DNA of 64,000 bases from Clarkia xantiana subsp. parviflora. Taxonomy: Eukaryota > Streptophyta > Magnoliopsida > Myrtales > Onagraceae. Positions 33,251-44,495 of this stretch are shown piece after piece. The notes beneath the pieces were generated by a model. The model was given only the letters and a program-made list of their open reading frames with translations. It was not told the origin of the DNA and made no database searches. The position numbers were made by a program, and so were the translations under genes. Numbering within the stretch: the first letter of the stretch is position 1; every line of letters begins with the position of its first letter. The stretch lies in the NCBI GenBank assembly GCA_036873135.1, contig JAPTYO010000027.1, positions 2,685,195-2,749,194 on the forward strand. Direction: 5' to 3'.

Positions 33251-33727
33251 CCTAAGTGAGATCCATGTGAGATTTGGTGACTTAATTGGGTTGATTGGAA
33301 GACAAAATTGAAAACGGAGGTGCGGGAAAAAACCAAGATTGGAAGGAGGAGTAGTGCTCTAGAAAAGATGAAGGATGAGGAAAATAGTGAAGGAGGAGGC
33401 AAATAATGAAGGGGAGCCTAAAAGCATACTTTATAAAGGGATATGCTAGATATTTTCTCTAAAGAGCTCCAATGAAAAAGAGACACAAATAAAAGGACAC
33501 GGTCCAAAGGCTAAGTAAAACGAGACCAAGACTCTTAATTCTTACCCTCATATAATATCTCCATATAACGTAAATATGCTTAATCAAATAAAAAAAATTC
33601 CGTGTATGTATTCAGCTTCTCTAAACAGGGGGCAAGGAAAATCATGGCGCGTCTCGAGCACTCGATGAAAGCCGGATTGTCACAAAGGCACGTCTTGTAA
33701 CTCGCTTATGCGATACTCCGAAAAATA

Positions 33728-33768
33728 GAGTCAAGTAAATGTTGAATATTTCTTGACTCAGGGGAAAA
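33728..33768 (+). other. E polypurine tract with abutting hairpin
   Basis: AGGGGAAAA (33760-33768) directly precedes the LTR. GAGTCAAG (33728-33735) pairs with CTTGACTC (33752-33759), 8 bp; after one mismatch two more pairs are possible. Confidence 0.75.
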
Positions 33769-35115
33769 TGTTGGATATACGCCCAAGCTATTATAAATTG
33801 GACCAGATAATTGGGCCACTATCGATTATAATTTGAAACTTGGAAATCGGACACCCGAGGCCCATCACTTGGGCCCGGAAACAACACGGGTGGCGAAGCC
33901 CACTCAGAAGGCCTCGAGGCAAAAATTCCCTCGGGGGGTACCCGAGCGGGACCTTGGGGATACCCGTCCAGGTATCCCCCCTTCCGTCCGGACGAATTAC
34001 CTCGTCTGGACCCCTACCCCCGAAGGACGTATCGCCCGGGACCCGTCCTTGTAAACACCTAATTTTGGACCACGCGCGTCTAAATGAGAAAATTTCCAAA
34101 TATGGCAAGTCGTGAAGTTTCCAAGAATGCTTAGTGCAATATTAATATAGTTATTTGTATTTATTGCAAAAAATATTTGTTGAATATTTAGTATTGTATT
34201 TTTAGATATTTAGCATTTACTCGCAGAATAAATTAACAATTATATTTTTCTAAGTTAGACTAAACCCTAGATCTATGTTAGCATATATTTAGGGTAACTA
34301 TATTACAATGTAAAAGGGGGAAAGAAAAAACATAAATAAACATAAATATAGAGTTTGCTTTTCGGCTTGTGATTTGGACTCTCGGTTTTAGTTTCACTTT
34401 ATTTTATTATTATTGTTTATGACTATTATAACTTCTTGAGATTTCAATGTACAGGAGCTACATTCAAGGTAGATGAGAAACTTGTCTAATCTCCACTACG
34501 TTTCAGACACTCCCCGATCTGTTCCATCCCACATTCACCGTTGGAGCTTGGGAGACACGGTAAAGAGGATTGTATCCTTGATTTTGGTTTAATTTATTAT
34601 TAGTTTTATATGTATTTTTATTTATTACTATATATTTTCCCTAACTTAGTTGTTGGTTGCAGTTTTAGTAGTATTGAACATATTAATACAGTAATGTTAT
34701 AACTGATTTATATTTATATATGCATATGAGCTGGATAAATTTTAGTTATATTAGGTTTCACTTTCTTTAAAGAATTATAGTCATGCCTATTAACATTGGT
34801 ATAGTTGACAATTGATTAGTAATGAAATTTGATCTTTCATTGACTGTTTTCAGTAATGATGATTTGAAAATTAGAGTTGTGGCAATTCGTGAATAGAGTA
34901 CCGAAAAGGCGAAATTAATTCAATTTGTTTTAATTTGTAATAGAACTCCCGAACTCGAATTTCTGATCGTAGACCGATTTAACATCTAGGTGTTTAGTTC
35001 ATTATTCACTTAGGTAATTATGGATTCTAGTTAGCCTTAATTAACTAGTGGCGACTCTATTCAAATCCACGTTTTCAAAATGTAACTCGCCTTAGGTCAG
35101 ATTTTAGGTCTAACA
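33769..35115 (+). repeat. E LTR
   Basis: 1347 bp, TGTTGGATATACGCCC to TAGGTCTAACA. Its first bases resemble the C LTR start. A polypurine tract lies immediately to the left and a primer binding site immediately to the right, so it serves as 3' LTR for the left sequence and 5' LTR for the right. The second half is AT-rich with no gene. Confidence 0.8.
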
Positions 35116-35135
35116 ATTTGGCGACAATGCTGGGA
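35116..35135 (+). other. Primer binding site right of the E LTR
   Basis: ATTTGGCGACAATGCTGGGA follows the LTR end TAACA. TGGCGAC resembles primer binding sites of Ogre/Tat-type elements. F begins at the next base. Confidence 0.65.
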
Positions 35136-35913
35136 TGTTAGAGGGTTCAGGCTCAGTATATTCACTGTTGGGTTCGCTTCACCACTTGGGCTGCTTCAGG
35201 CTTTTTCCTTCACGAACATGCTTCTTCCTTCACGATCGGGCTCGAGATATATGTATAAGGACGGGAACGCCGCAATCCTTAATAAACAATCACCGAGCTA
35301 GACTTCAATCCTCAACCTTGGACTCTTGATCTTCGGGTCCTGCACGAAGGGCAGTAACCAGCGTGGGGGGGGGGGGGGGGAATACTGGTTGGCCCCACTC
35401 CGACGCTCAAGTTAGCACTTCTAGAGAGAGAAAACCTTAGAGAGAATTCAGAGCATTTCAAGTCCAAAAGTGAGGGCATTGTCCAAATGAGAGACCTAGG
35501 CCCCTATTTATAGGGAACCTAAGGATCCTGCTCAGTTTTGAAGTACTTGATGTCGGTATGTAAAGAAGACGTATACCGTCATCAAGGCGGACTATGTATG
35601 CACCGACTTCCCGCACTTGGCAAATTAATCGGAATAAACGTAAGAGGTAAAATGGTAATCCAGACCTACCCGGGTTGTTTAACAATCCGGGACGGGTTCG
35701 GATTGCCGAAGCAATCCGGAGGTCCGGATTTCTTTTGGCAATCCGGACCTCCGGATCGCCTTAGGGTAATCCGGAAGTCCTTCGGCCCCGGAATTACGCG
35801 TATCCCGGACCGTTTTAGACTTGGGTGTCCGCGAAAGGGTTTTTTACGGGTTTTGGGATATTTTACGAGGCCTGAAATGTAAATACAAACCCGAATTGGA
35901 CGGATATCTTACA
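35136..35913 (-). repeat. F 3' LTR
   Basis: 778 bp; in element sense TGTAAGATATCCGTCC ... CCTCTAACA. The TATA box is the complement of 35505-35512 and a run of 16 G sits at 35365-35380. It has the same architecture as the C LTR (TATA, then a homopolymer run, then the end) with little sequence identity. Confidence 0.75.
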
Positions 35914-35957
35914 CTTGCCCCCGAGTCAAGTAGTGGTTCAAAACCCGTACTTGACTC
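35914..35957 (-). other. F polypurine tract with abutting hairpin
   Basis: Element sense GGGGGCAAG (complement of 35914-35922) precedes the LTR. GAGTCAAGTA (35923-35932) pairs perfectly over 10 bp with TACTTGACTC (35948-35957). Confidence 0.78.
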
Positions 35958-36082
35958 TTTTTCAAAGATAAGATATTCGTCCAATTTAGGTTCGGTACTG
36001 ACCTCAGGGGTGGCCTGTTTGTCAATTCGAATGTTGAGATCATAAATCTGACCAACTTTTTTAATTTTCCGCCGTACGTACG

Positions 36083-36863
36083 TGATGGATATACGCCCAA
36101 TTTGAACCCGTTGACTTCCGAATCGTTTTATTTTTATCATCCCGTTAATGATTGTAAATCGAAACTTCAACCCGAACACTTCGCGAGAACACCAACGGCC
36201 CGGACGAGGCCGAAGCGCTCGTCCGGCCGAGTCAAACTCACCTAGGTGAGGTTGGGTGGCCACACCCGACCTCCCCTAGGGGAGATCGGGTCGGCCAACC
36301 CGATCTCCCCTAGGGGGGATAGGGTTGGCCAACCCCATCCCCCCTAGGAGGGGTTGGGTGGCCTCACCCAACCCCTACCCTTGGGGGTCGGATTTCCCTT
36401 CCCCCCAAGGGCCCGACACCATTCTTGGACTCCCATACTCGGATTATTCCGCCAACCTTCTCCGTATCCTAAGGTCTTAATTATGTGTTTAAAGGTTAAT
36501 TAACTGTGTTTAAAGGTTAACTATGTCATTAAGCCACCTTAATGACACCGTTGCCTATAAATACCCCACCTCCACTATTCATTTGATCATCTTGGCAAAT
36601 TGCATAATTTTGCTCTGACATCTCTCTAGCTTTATCTCTCTAAAAACCGTACTGACTTAGGCATCGGAGAGGGTTCATCAGGCACCACCCCCCCCCTATG
36701 TGCCTGGTACTGCCCCTTCTGCAGGGCGAAAGGAGAAGAGAAGCTAAGGACGGAAGGACGCAAGCTAGGACAGCACAACCCGAGATCACCCGATCCACAA
36801 CATCTCCAGTGAGGAACGAGACTTGAGTCGACCGCCCGTTGACCCTAGACTCGGAACCTAACA
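36083..36863 (+). repeat. CA 5' LTR
   Basis: 781 bp, TGATGGATATACGCCC to GGAACCTAACA. Palindromic units at about 36240-36385, TATA box at 36556-36563, run of 9 C at 36688-36696. Confidence 0.93.
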
Positions 36864-36881
36864 CTTGGCGTCGTCCGTGGG
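36864..36881 (+). other. CA primer binding site
   Basis: CTTGGCGTCGTCCGTGGG directly follows the LTR; one base of the TGGCGCC core differs from C1. Confidence 0.72.
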
Positions 36882-36908
36882 TTTCGAATAGAAAGCCTCA
36901 CCAGCTAG

Positions 36909-39900
36909 ATGGCAGGCGTATATGTCATTCATGGAGGTTATGGAGCTGGAGGAGAGTCAGCGAATGCCAGGGAAGCGTATATGGCACAGTTAGAGGACCA
37001 TAAACAAAAGGAAGAACAAGCAGAAGGAAAGAGAGAAGATATAATACAATTTTCAAGAAGAGACATGGAACATGTGTTACCAGACAACAAGGATGCCCTG
37101 GTCATAACAATGAAGATCACTGATATGGACATTGGAAGAATCCTGGTAGACAGTGGAAGCTCACCCAACATCATTAGCAAGAAAGTCCTCAACATACTGG
37201 GAGTAAGGCCAAGTAGCATAAAACAGGTTCACTCCCCCTTGGTGGGATTTTCAAGAGAACCAACATACCCACTGGGGGCAGTCACATTACCCGTGACATT
37301 GGGAGTAGGCCAGAAGCAGTTAAAAATCGATGTCCCTTTCTTCATCACAGAAGAAATGGAGGAATACAATGGAGTCCTGGGTACCACTACAATCAACAAG
37401 TGGGGTATGGTACCATCAACACTACATCAGAAAATGAAATTCCCCACAAGCCAAGGAATAGGGGAAGTAAAGGGTAACCAGAAGGTAGCAAGGAAATGTG
37501 CAAGGATCGCACTGAGCAAGAAGAAGAAAACAAGAGAGGTCCTCCTAATAGACGAGGACCCAAGAGAAGATCACGGAAGACCAGCCCCCATGGAGGAATT
37601 AAAAGAAATACTCATAGAAGAACCCGATAGGAAGGCCAAAATCGGGACCGCCTTATCTCAGGAAGAGGAAAACCACTTAGTAGCTTTACTAAGGGAATAC
37701 AAGGATCTGTTCGCCTGGTCACCAAGTGACATGCCAGGAATATCAGAAGAAGTAATCTCACACAAGCTCAATATAGACGCGGCAACGCGACCAATAACAC
37801 AATAGGTAAGGCCAATGGGAGGAAGCAAAAAGATTACTATCCAGGAAGAAGTGGAAAAGCTATTGTAGGCAAATTTCATCAAGGAGATTAGATTCCAAAC
37901 ATGGGTGGCAAACCCAGTACTGGTAAAGAAGGCGGGAGGAAGTTGGAGAATGTGCATCGATTATCGCGACCTAAACAAAGCATGCCCTAAGGACTCATAT
38001 CCGCTACCAAGAATAGATCAGTTAGTGGATGCAACATCAGGTCACCAACTAATGAGCTTCATGGATGCATACTCAGGATATAACCAGATAAAAATGGCCC
38101 CTGAGGACGCCCCTCACACAGCATTCTACGCTGATAGCGAGATATACCATTACATGGTGATACCTTTCGGCCTCATAAATGCTGGAGCAACATACCAAAG
38201 AATGGTCAACAAAATCTTCGGGGACATGATAGGAAAGACAATGGAGGCATATGTGGACGATATGATAGTCAAATACAAAGAGAAGAAAGACCATGTGGAG
38301 AACCTTCGCTCAACGTTTGAGAGGATGAGGCAATACCAAGTCCGTCTAAACTCGAAAAAATGCGCATTTGGGGTGCAATCAGGGAAATTTTTAGGCTTCA
38401 TGGTAAGCTAGCGAGGCATAGAGGTAAACCCCGAAAAACTCCAGGCAATTGAAGAAATGCAGTCACCTACGAAGCACAAAGAGGTTCAACGACTGAACGG
38501 GAGGTTGGCAGCCCTTAACAGATTCCTATCCAAAATAGGAGACAAGGCATTACCCTTCTTTGAGGTACTAAGGGAAATCAAGAAATTCGAATGGACACCA
38601 AGATGTGAGGAAGCCTTCCAGCAACTCAAACAACATCTAAAGACACTACTACCCCTAGCAAAGCCTACACCAGGGGAGCCCCTCTACCTCTACATCTCTG
38701 TGAGCAACGTGGCAGTAAGCTCAGTGCTAATTAAAGAAGAAAACGCTGCACAATTGTCGGTATACTTCGTAAGCAAAACATTGGCAAAGTATGAGATCAA
38801 CTACTTGCCAATAGAAAAATACCTCTATGCACTGATTATATCAGCAAGAAAGTTGAGACCGTACTTTCATGGGCATGAAGTAAAAGTCCTCACAGACCAA
38901 CCATTGAAACACCTCCTCCAAAGACCAGACACATCGGGAAGACTGACCAAATGGGCAATTGAGCTAAGTGAGTTTCGTATTCATTTTGCCCCAAGAACAG
39001 CCATAAAGGGGCAGGCTCTAGCAGATTTTATTGCCGAATTCAAAGGAATTAATCCAGACGAAGACTTGGGAGAAGTCAAAACTACAAGCGAGGCAAGTAG
39101 TAGTCAGGAGAAACAATCAGAAGAATTATGGGAGATGCATACTGATGGGTCATCCAATGGAGGAGGTTCAGGAGCAGGCCTCCTACTATACCCACCAAAT
39201 AGCGATACACCTCTGCGCTATGCCATGGCACTTACCTTTAAGGCAACGAACAATGAGGCTGAATACGAAGCACTGATAACTGGCCTGAAAATAGCCAAAG
39301 GAGTAGGGGCAAAGCATCTAAGAGTTAAGTGCGATTCTCAACTAGTTGTCAATCAAGTGAAAGGAATCTACACTGCAAAGTCCGAAAACATGCAGAAGTA
39401 CTTGCAGCAAGCCAGGGACCTAATAAAGAGCTTTCAAAGCTTCGACATTGAGTCAGTCCCAAGAGAACAAAACCAAGAGGCATACGCCTTAAGCAAACTA
39501 GCCCTAGGGGTAGAAGCAGGCAAAGAGGTTCACTTTGTAGAGAAAAGAATACAATCAGTGATAGAACAAATGGAGGTTCTAGTAATAGATGAAGCAGAAG
39601 CCTGGATGACCCCAATGCGTCAATACATCATGGAAGGAAAACTCCCAAAGGATAAGGTAGAGGCAGTCAAGATTGAGAGGATGGCTAGGAATTACGCAGT
39701 GATGGATAATGAACTCTACAAGAAAGGGTACTCCACACCCTTCCTCAAATGTATAACATACCCAGAAACAGAGAGAGTACTTGCAGAACTCCATGAAGGA
39801 GATGCGGGGTGCCATGAAGGAGCACGATCAATAATCCGAAAGGTCTACAACCTAGGATATTATTGGCCATCAATGAGCAAAGAAGTAGCAGACTTGGTAC

Positions 39901-40835
39901 AAAAATGCGATCACTGCCAAAGGTACTCTAGAAATATAACAGCCCCAGCGGCAAAACTGAGCTCCATTTCGGGAGCCTGGCCATTCGCACAGTGGGGGAT
40001 TGATCTGATAGGCCCCCTACCAAGAACAAAAGGCCAGAAGACTTGCATAATAGTAGCAATAGACTACTTCTCCAAGTGGATAGAAGCAAAGGCAATGGGA
40101 AAGACAACAGACGACCAAGTCGTCAATTTCATCCAATCTCACATTGTCTCGAGGTACGGGGTGCCAAAAGCAACAATAAGTGACAATGGCCCACAATTCA
40201 AGAGCAAGAAGCTACAGTGGTATTGCGAAAGACTGAATATAGAGCAACGTTTCAGATCAGTAAAGCACCCTCAGACAAACGGACAAGTAGAGTCGGCAAA
40301 CAAAATAGTGCTAGATGGCCTAAAGAAACAACTCCATGCTACCAAAGGAAGTTGGGTAGATGAGCTGGAAAATGTTCTATGGGCAGTGCGGACAACACCA
40401 AAGATAGCCACAGGAGAAACACCATTTGGTCTAGTGTACGGGACCGAAGCGGTGGCGCCAGCAGAAATGGCGGTATCATCCCTAAGGACCACGTACTTTG
40501 AAGAGCATGAGAACAACAAAGCAAGGCTTTTAGACTTAGACATGGTGGAGGATAAAAGGTGGAATTCAGAAGAAGCGCAGGCACGAATGCGCCTTGTATC
40601 CGCAAGATATTACAACCGCCAAGTCAAGGAGAGGCAATTCCACATAGGAGAACTAGTGCTCAGGAAGAACGAGTTCTCACATTTAGACCAAGTCAGAAAA
40701 TTATCTCCAAAGTGGGAGGGGCCATATAAGATAGCGTCGGTTCCATACGCAAATGCTTACCGCCTCGAGGATGGGGAGGGGTATATCTCCACAAACACCT
40801 TCAGTGGGGAACACCTAAAGAAGTACTACGTCTAA
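36909..40835 (+). pseudogene. pol: CA pol (protease, RT, two RNase H, integrase), gag absent, three TAG codons
   Basis: The ATG at 36909, 45 bases after the LTR, leads directly into the pre-protease segment VIHGGYGAGGES, so gag is missing. Protease has DSGSS intact. RT has YVDD at about 38.25 kb. The first RNase H is followed by the archaeal-like one (HTDGSS, NNEAEYE), whose last Asp is Tyr (EAYALS). Integrase shows HEGDAGCHEG and CDHCQRYS, then WGIDLIGPLP, ISDNGPQF and GQVESANK, ending GEHLKKYYV. In-frame TAG lies at 37803-37805, 37866-37868 and 38409-38411; there are no frameshifts over about 1300 codons. Confidence 0.92.
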
Positions 40836-41109
40836 GAAGAAAGCACAAGCAAAAGACCATATCCTTAGTTTCATATTTAGCACTTTGCATGTTCAAGCTT
40901 TCTAAGTTTTCCAAAAACAACTTTTGAGAAGGAGACCTCACGAAGTTACTCCAACTCTACAACTATCTTTGATTTCCTCCAAAGGGTGTCTTGACCCACC
41001 CAAGGCACCCCATGTGTACATAAAACATGAATGCTCTTAAGGGAGTAAGATTTCTTTCAAAGGTATTTTCCAATGAATGTGGTGATATAATCATGAAGTT
41101 ATCCTTACA

Positions 41110-41765
41110 CAGATATGAATTCAAGTCAACAACAGATTCGACGTCCCCAAGAGCGTATCTTGAGAGTAGTTTTACACTACGACCCTCGACGCCCCCAAGA
41201 GCGTATCTTGAGAGTAGTCTTCATACTACGACCTTCGACGCCCCCAAGAGCGTATCTTGAGAGTAGTGTTCATACTACGACTTTCGATGCCCCCAAGAGC
41301 GTATCTTTAGAGTAGTTTCTCTACTACGACCTTCGACGCACCAAGAGCGTATCTTGAGAGTGGTTTCCAAAAACTACGAATTTCGACGCCCCCAGGAGCG
41401 TATCTTGAGGTAGATTTGCAACCTACCAGATTCGACGCCACCAAGAGCGTATCTTGAGGTAGAAAAAACACTACCAGATTCGACGCCCCCAAGAGCGTAT
41501 CTTGAGGTAGATTTCAAACTACCAGCTTCGACGCCAACCAGGAGCGTATCTTTGGTCTAACTTGTGCCCTCCGGGAGCCTATCCTGTGAAACGTTAAGTG
41601 CCCTCCGAGAGCCAGTCTCGTGAACAGATTTCGACGCCAACCAGGAGCGTATCTTTGGTCTAACCTTGGCCCTCCGGGAGCCTATCCTATGAAACGTTAA
41701 GTGCCCTCCGAGAGCCTGTCTCGTGAACAGTTTTCGACGCCCACCAAGAGCGTATCTTTGGTCTA
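41110..41765. repeat. 49-bp-type tandem array of CA
   Basis: Units of about 49 bp share TTCGACGCCCCCAAGAGCGT and ATCTTGAGAGTAGT. The right part includes a variant with CCCTCCGGGAGCCTATCC. The same array occurs in CB at 50600-51200 in the matching element orientation. The 275 bases before it hold no gene. Confidence 0.85.
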
Positions 41766-42154
41766 ACAGTACCATACATACCATTCAAAGGGTATCAGAA
41801 GAAAGCATTACACCATCACTAAGAAGGATCCCATGAGAAAGTAATTTCAAAGTAACGTGATATGAAGAACACATAATGTTTTTTCTTGATGAAATAGCAG
41901 GTATGGCATGAAAGAAAACACGAAAGAAGGATAAGTAAAGGAGACACACCAAAGGAAGGGCCCATAACCAAAGAACCACACACTAAGGCACAGGGAGATA
42001 TCATAAGAAGAAAGATAATCACCCTGCCGTATATACCATGAGTAAAGACAAGTGTATCAAACAAAGATGGCAAAACCAGGAAAGGGGGAGTTTTCAAACT
42101 CTAAAAAGAACCTCAATCCACAAACTCGCGAGACCACCATAAGAGACAGGTGTA

Positions 42155-43225
42155 TTACTTCCTCAACTTAGCAATATGCCTAACAGCGAAGTCAGACAAA
42201 TCACCAAGCTGAGAAAAAGGAAAATCAGGAGCAATCGTGTACATACGCTCGAGAATCGCCTTTAAAGAAATACGCTTAGCCACAGAGCAGCGTACATCAA
42301 TAGCAGCCTGATAAGAGGAAGAAGCCTTATACTCAGCGATAGCACACCCTTTCGCCTCCACACGAAACATCTCCTCAAGGGAGACCAACTCAGCAGCCCG
42401 AAGTACTTCATCACGATAAGACCTTTGTCTCAAGGCCTCAACCTCTTCCTTCAGAAGAGCAATACGACCCTCCAAATCTCGGCACCGCAAATCTGTGATA
42501 CGACTATGCTCCAAACAACTAATAAGCTTGGAGTTAAGGGAGACACAAGTGTCCTCATACACCTTTCTCTCCTCAGCAAGGTCAATAACAAGGGTGGACA
42601 AATTAACAAGTTCGGCCATACCCTGCAACAAAAACAAAGGATGAGACAGATAACGCACGGAAAAGAAATATGCTAAAGGATAACACGGTTAACAAAAGTT
42701 ACAGAAGCATAGCGAGCCAACACATCACGAGCCAATTCATAAGTTGCCTCCGACCCTTTAGACGGGGGCACACGATCGGCAGGAGGAACAGCAGACTGCA
42801 GAACACGAACTCCAACCTCAGGAGTTTGCAAAGAAGATTGATTTTCAAAACGAGCCCCACGCCCATAATAAGGCGCCCACTCAGACCCAACAATTCCATC
42901 AACAGGAGGACGAGACAGCTCCTTCCGACTCAGACGCGGAAGACGAAGTCTACCTATAACAAGATACAGAGTAAATACCAATATATACTAAGGAAACTCA
43001 GATATTCGAGGACTCACCAAACAAGGAAGAAGGAAAAGATGGCTCCCGGACCCTCGATTGGGGGGCATCAATATAGAAAGAAGATGGCACCCTAACATCA
43101 CCAACACCCTTACCTCCAATTAGAGGACACCTCCCCGAACCATAAAAAACCGATCTTTTTGCAATCGAAGGTCCGGTCCCAGAATTAACTACTCCCACCC
43201 GTACTGGCCTCTTACTCCTCATCAA
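42155..43225 (-). pseudogene. CA antisense gene, 3' exons
   Basis: The last exon is 42155-42622 (coiled coil, about 155 residues, ending ...FAVRHIAKLRK). The acceptor reads TTGTTGCAG on the minus strand. The exon before is about 42703-42953 with donor GTAACT. An earlier exon lies near 43020-43225. These match exons 4 and 5 of the F antisense gene (VGVRVLQSAVPPADR against VVVRVLQRCVPPGDH). I cannot find the conserved N-terminal domain, so the gene is probably 5' truncated. Its role is unknown. Confidence 0.65.
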
Positions 43226-43382
43226 TCACCGGGAAGTTCTGCTGATCGAAAAAAAAAACACAAGCTTAGCCCAAGGAAAACAGAAAGCCGACAGTGGGCA
43301 TAAGATATAAACTCATTTTCCTAAAACGACGAATACAAAGCCAAAAGGTAAGAATAGAAAGACGACAAGGAAGACCCCACAG

Positions 43383-43650
43383 GCCAACAAATAGGGGCAG
43401 GGGGCAAGGGGAGATAGTTATAACCCCCACCATGGAGAGACCCCACTGGCCAACAAACAGGGGTAGGGGGCAAGGGGAGATAGTTATAACCCCCACCATG
43501 GAGAGACCCCACTGGCCAACAAACAGGGGCAGGGGGCAAGGGGAGATAATTATAACCCCCAGCATAGAGAGACCCCACTGACCAACAAGCAAAAGCAGAG
43601 GGCAAAGGGAGATAATCATAATCTCAGCATAGAAAACCCCACACGCCAGC
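43383..43650. repeat. 66-bp tandem repeat in CA
   Basis: About four units beginning CAACAA(A/C)(T/C)AGGGG at 43385, 43451, 43517 and about 43582. It lies in the upstream part of the antisense gene, probably an intron. The minus frame is open because 66 is a multiple of three. Confidence 0.88.
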
Positions 43651-43936
43651 AAGCGGAAACACGGGGGCAAAAAGATGAAAAAAGGATGAACCAAACAGGA
43701 CTATATCGCCACGAAGACCCGCAAATCAAAGATGAGACAAGTAAAGAAACAATCGGTAAGTAGAGAAACTATCGAGGGAGAGGCTGGATTACGTCTCCCA
43801 AGAGAAATGCTTACACAAAAGAAAAGACACGTACCTCAATGCGACACACGTCCCAAGAAGCAAGTCCGACCAAGAATCCCACCGTCAAAAAGAAAAGAAG
43901 AGAAAAGGACAACGAGAATGAGGTAATCACTTCCCC

Positions 43937-43943
43937 TTTTATA
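43937..43943 (-). promoter_or_regulatory. Putative TATA box of the CA antisense gene
   Basis: Minus strand CTATAAAAGGGG, with a possible first-exon donor (GAG then GTACGT) about 110 bases downstream near 43830. Confidence 0.5.
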
Positions 43944-44283
43944 GTACAAGAGATTAGGGTTTTTTCCAAAGCCGCCAAATCGACACCGTTGATTTTTAGA
44001 AAGGAAAAATTCAAGGGTCAGATTTAAAAAACTAATACCCCTGGTTCCCATTAACTGTGGTTAAACTCACACCTACCACAGTTAATATTCTATGGGTATA
44101 TTTTTTAAGCATCCCATACTTAGAAAAAATTTTAAGCCAAAATTAAATTTTTCTCCACTTAGGCAGAACCCCGGCATGAAATTGAAGTATGAATCACTTA
44201 GCCATATTCGTATTGCATCCCTATGCGAGCGTGTATTTTTCGAAATATACGTCCGTAGCAAGGAAAGATTTATTATTCCCACT

Positions 44284-44394
44284 TCAGACGGACGCGTGCT
44301 TAGGCACGTGTCCGTACTGCTCTGACGTTTACAATTCCTCTATCTTATAAGGCAGGGGGCAGAGTCAGAGGCACGCATCCATGGGTAAGTAAGC
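44284..44394 (+). promoter_or_regulatory. C-family conserved promoter-like block (CA copy)
   Basis: CACGTG at 44305-44310, TGACGT at 44323, TTATAAG at 44345-44351, ATG at 44381-44383 followed by GGTAAGT. It is about 100 bases upstream of the 3' LTR. Confidence 0.55.
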
Positions 44395-44453
44395 ATTCAG
44401 ATGAAAGGTAAAACCCCGGTTTCAAATTGCGCGTGTCATACCATCCTAAAATA

Positions 44454-44495
44454 GAGTCAATCAAAGGTTAGGCCATTGGTTGACTCGGGGGCATG
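44454..44495 (+). other. CA polypurine tract with abutting hairpin
   Basis: GAGTCAATCAA (44454-44464) pairs with TTGGTTGACTC (44476-44486), 11 bp with one T-G wobble; GGGGGCATG (44487-44495) separates it from the LTR. Confidence 0.75.

Larger units (their letters stand above)
1..35115 (+). mobile_element. Outer gypsy-type LTR element E (5' part outside window)
   Basis: A + strand element is inferred from a gag remnant (3-218), a 37-bp array, an antisense gene, a polypurine tract (33760-33768) and an LTR (33769-35115). It is split by copia element D (1462-29869); the antisense gene reads up to D's right edge at 29870 and its apparent 3' end lies left of 1462. With D removed, only about 5.4 kb of internal sequence remains and there is no reverse transcriptase or integrase between the gag stop and the array. 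The 5' end lies outside the window. The order gag, array, antisense gene, 3' LTR matches the 3' halves of B1 and CA, minus pol. Confidence 0.7.

Noticed and set aside
32910..33255. Host gene exon in the GC-rich block
   Set aside because: Both strands are open and no domain or splice-consistent model was found.
43266..43694. 142-residue minus-strand frame with hydrophobic repeats in CA
   Set aside because: It is the 66-bp repeat read through; apparent membrane character comes from the repeat.
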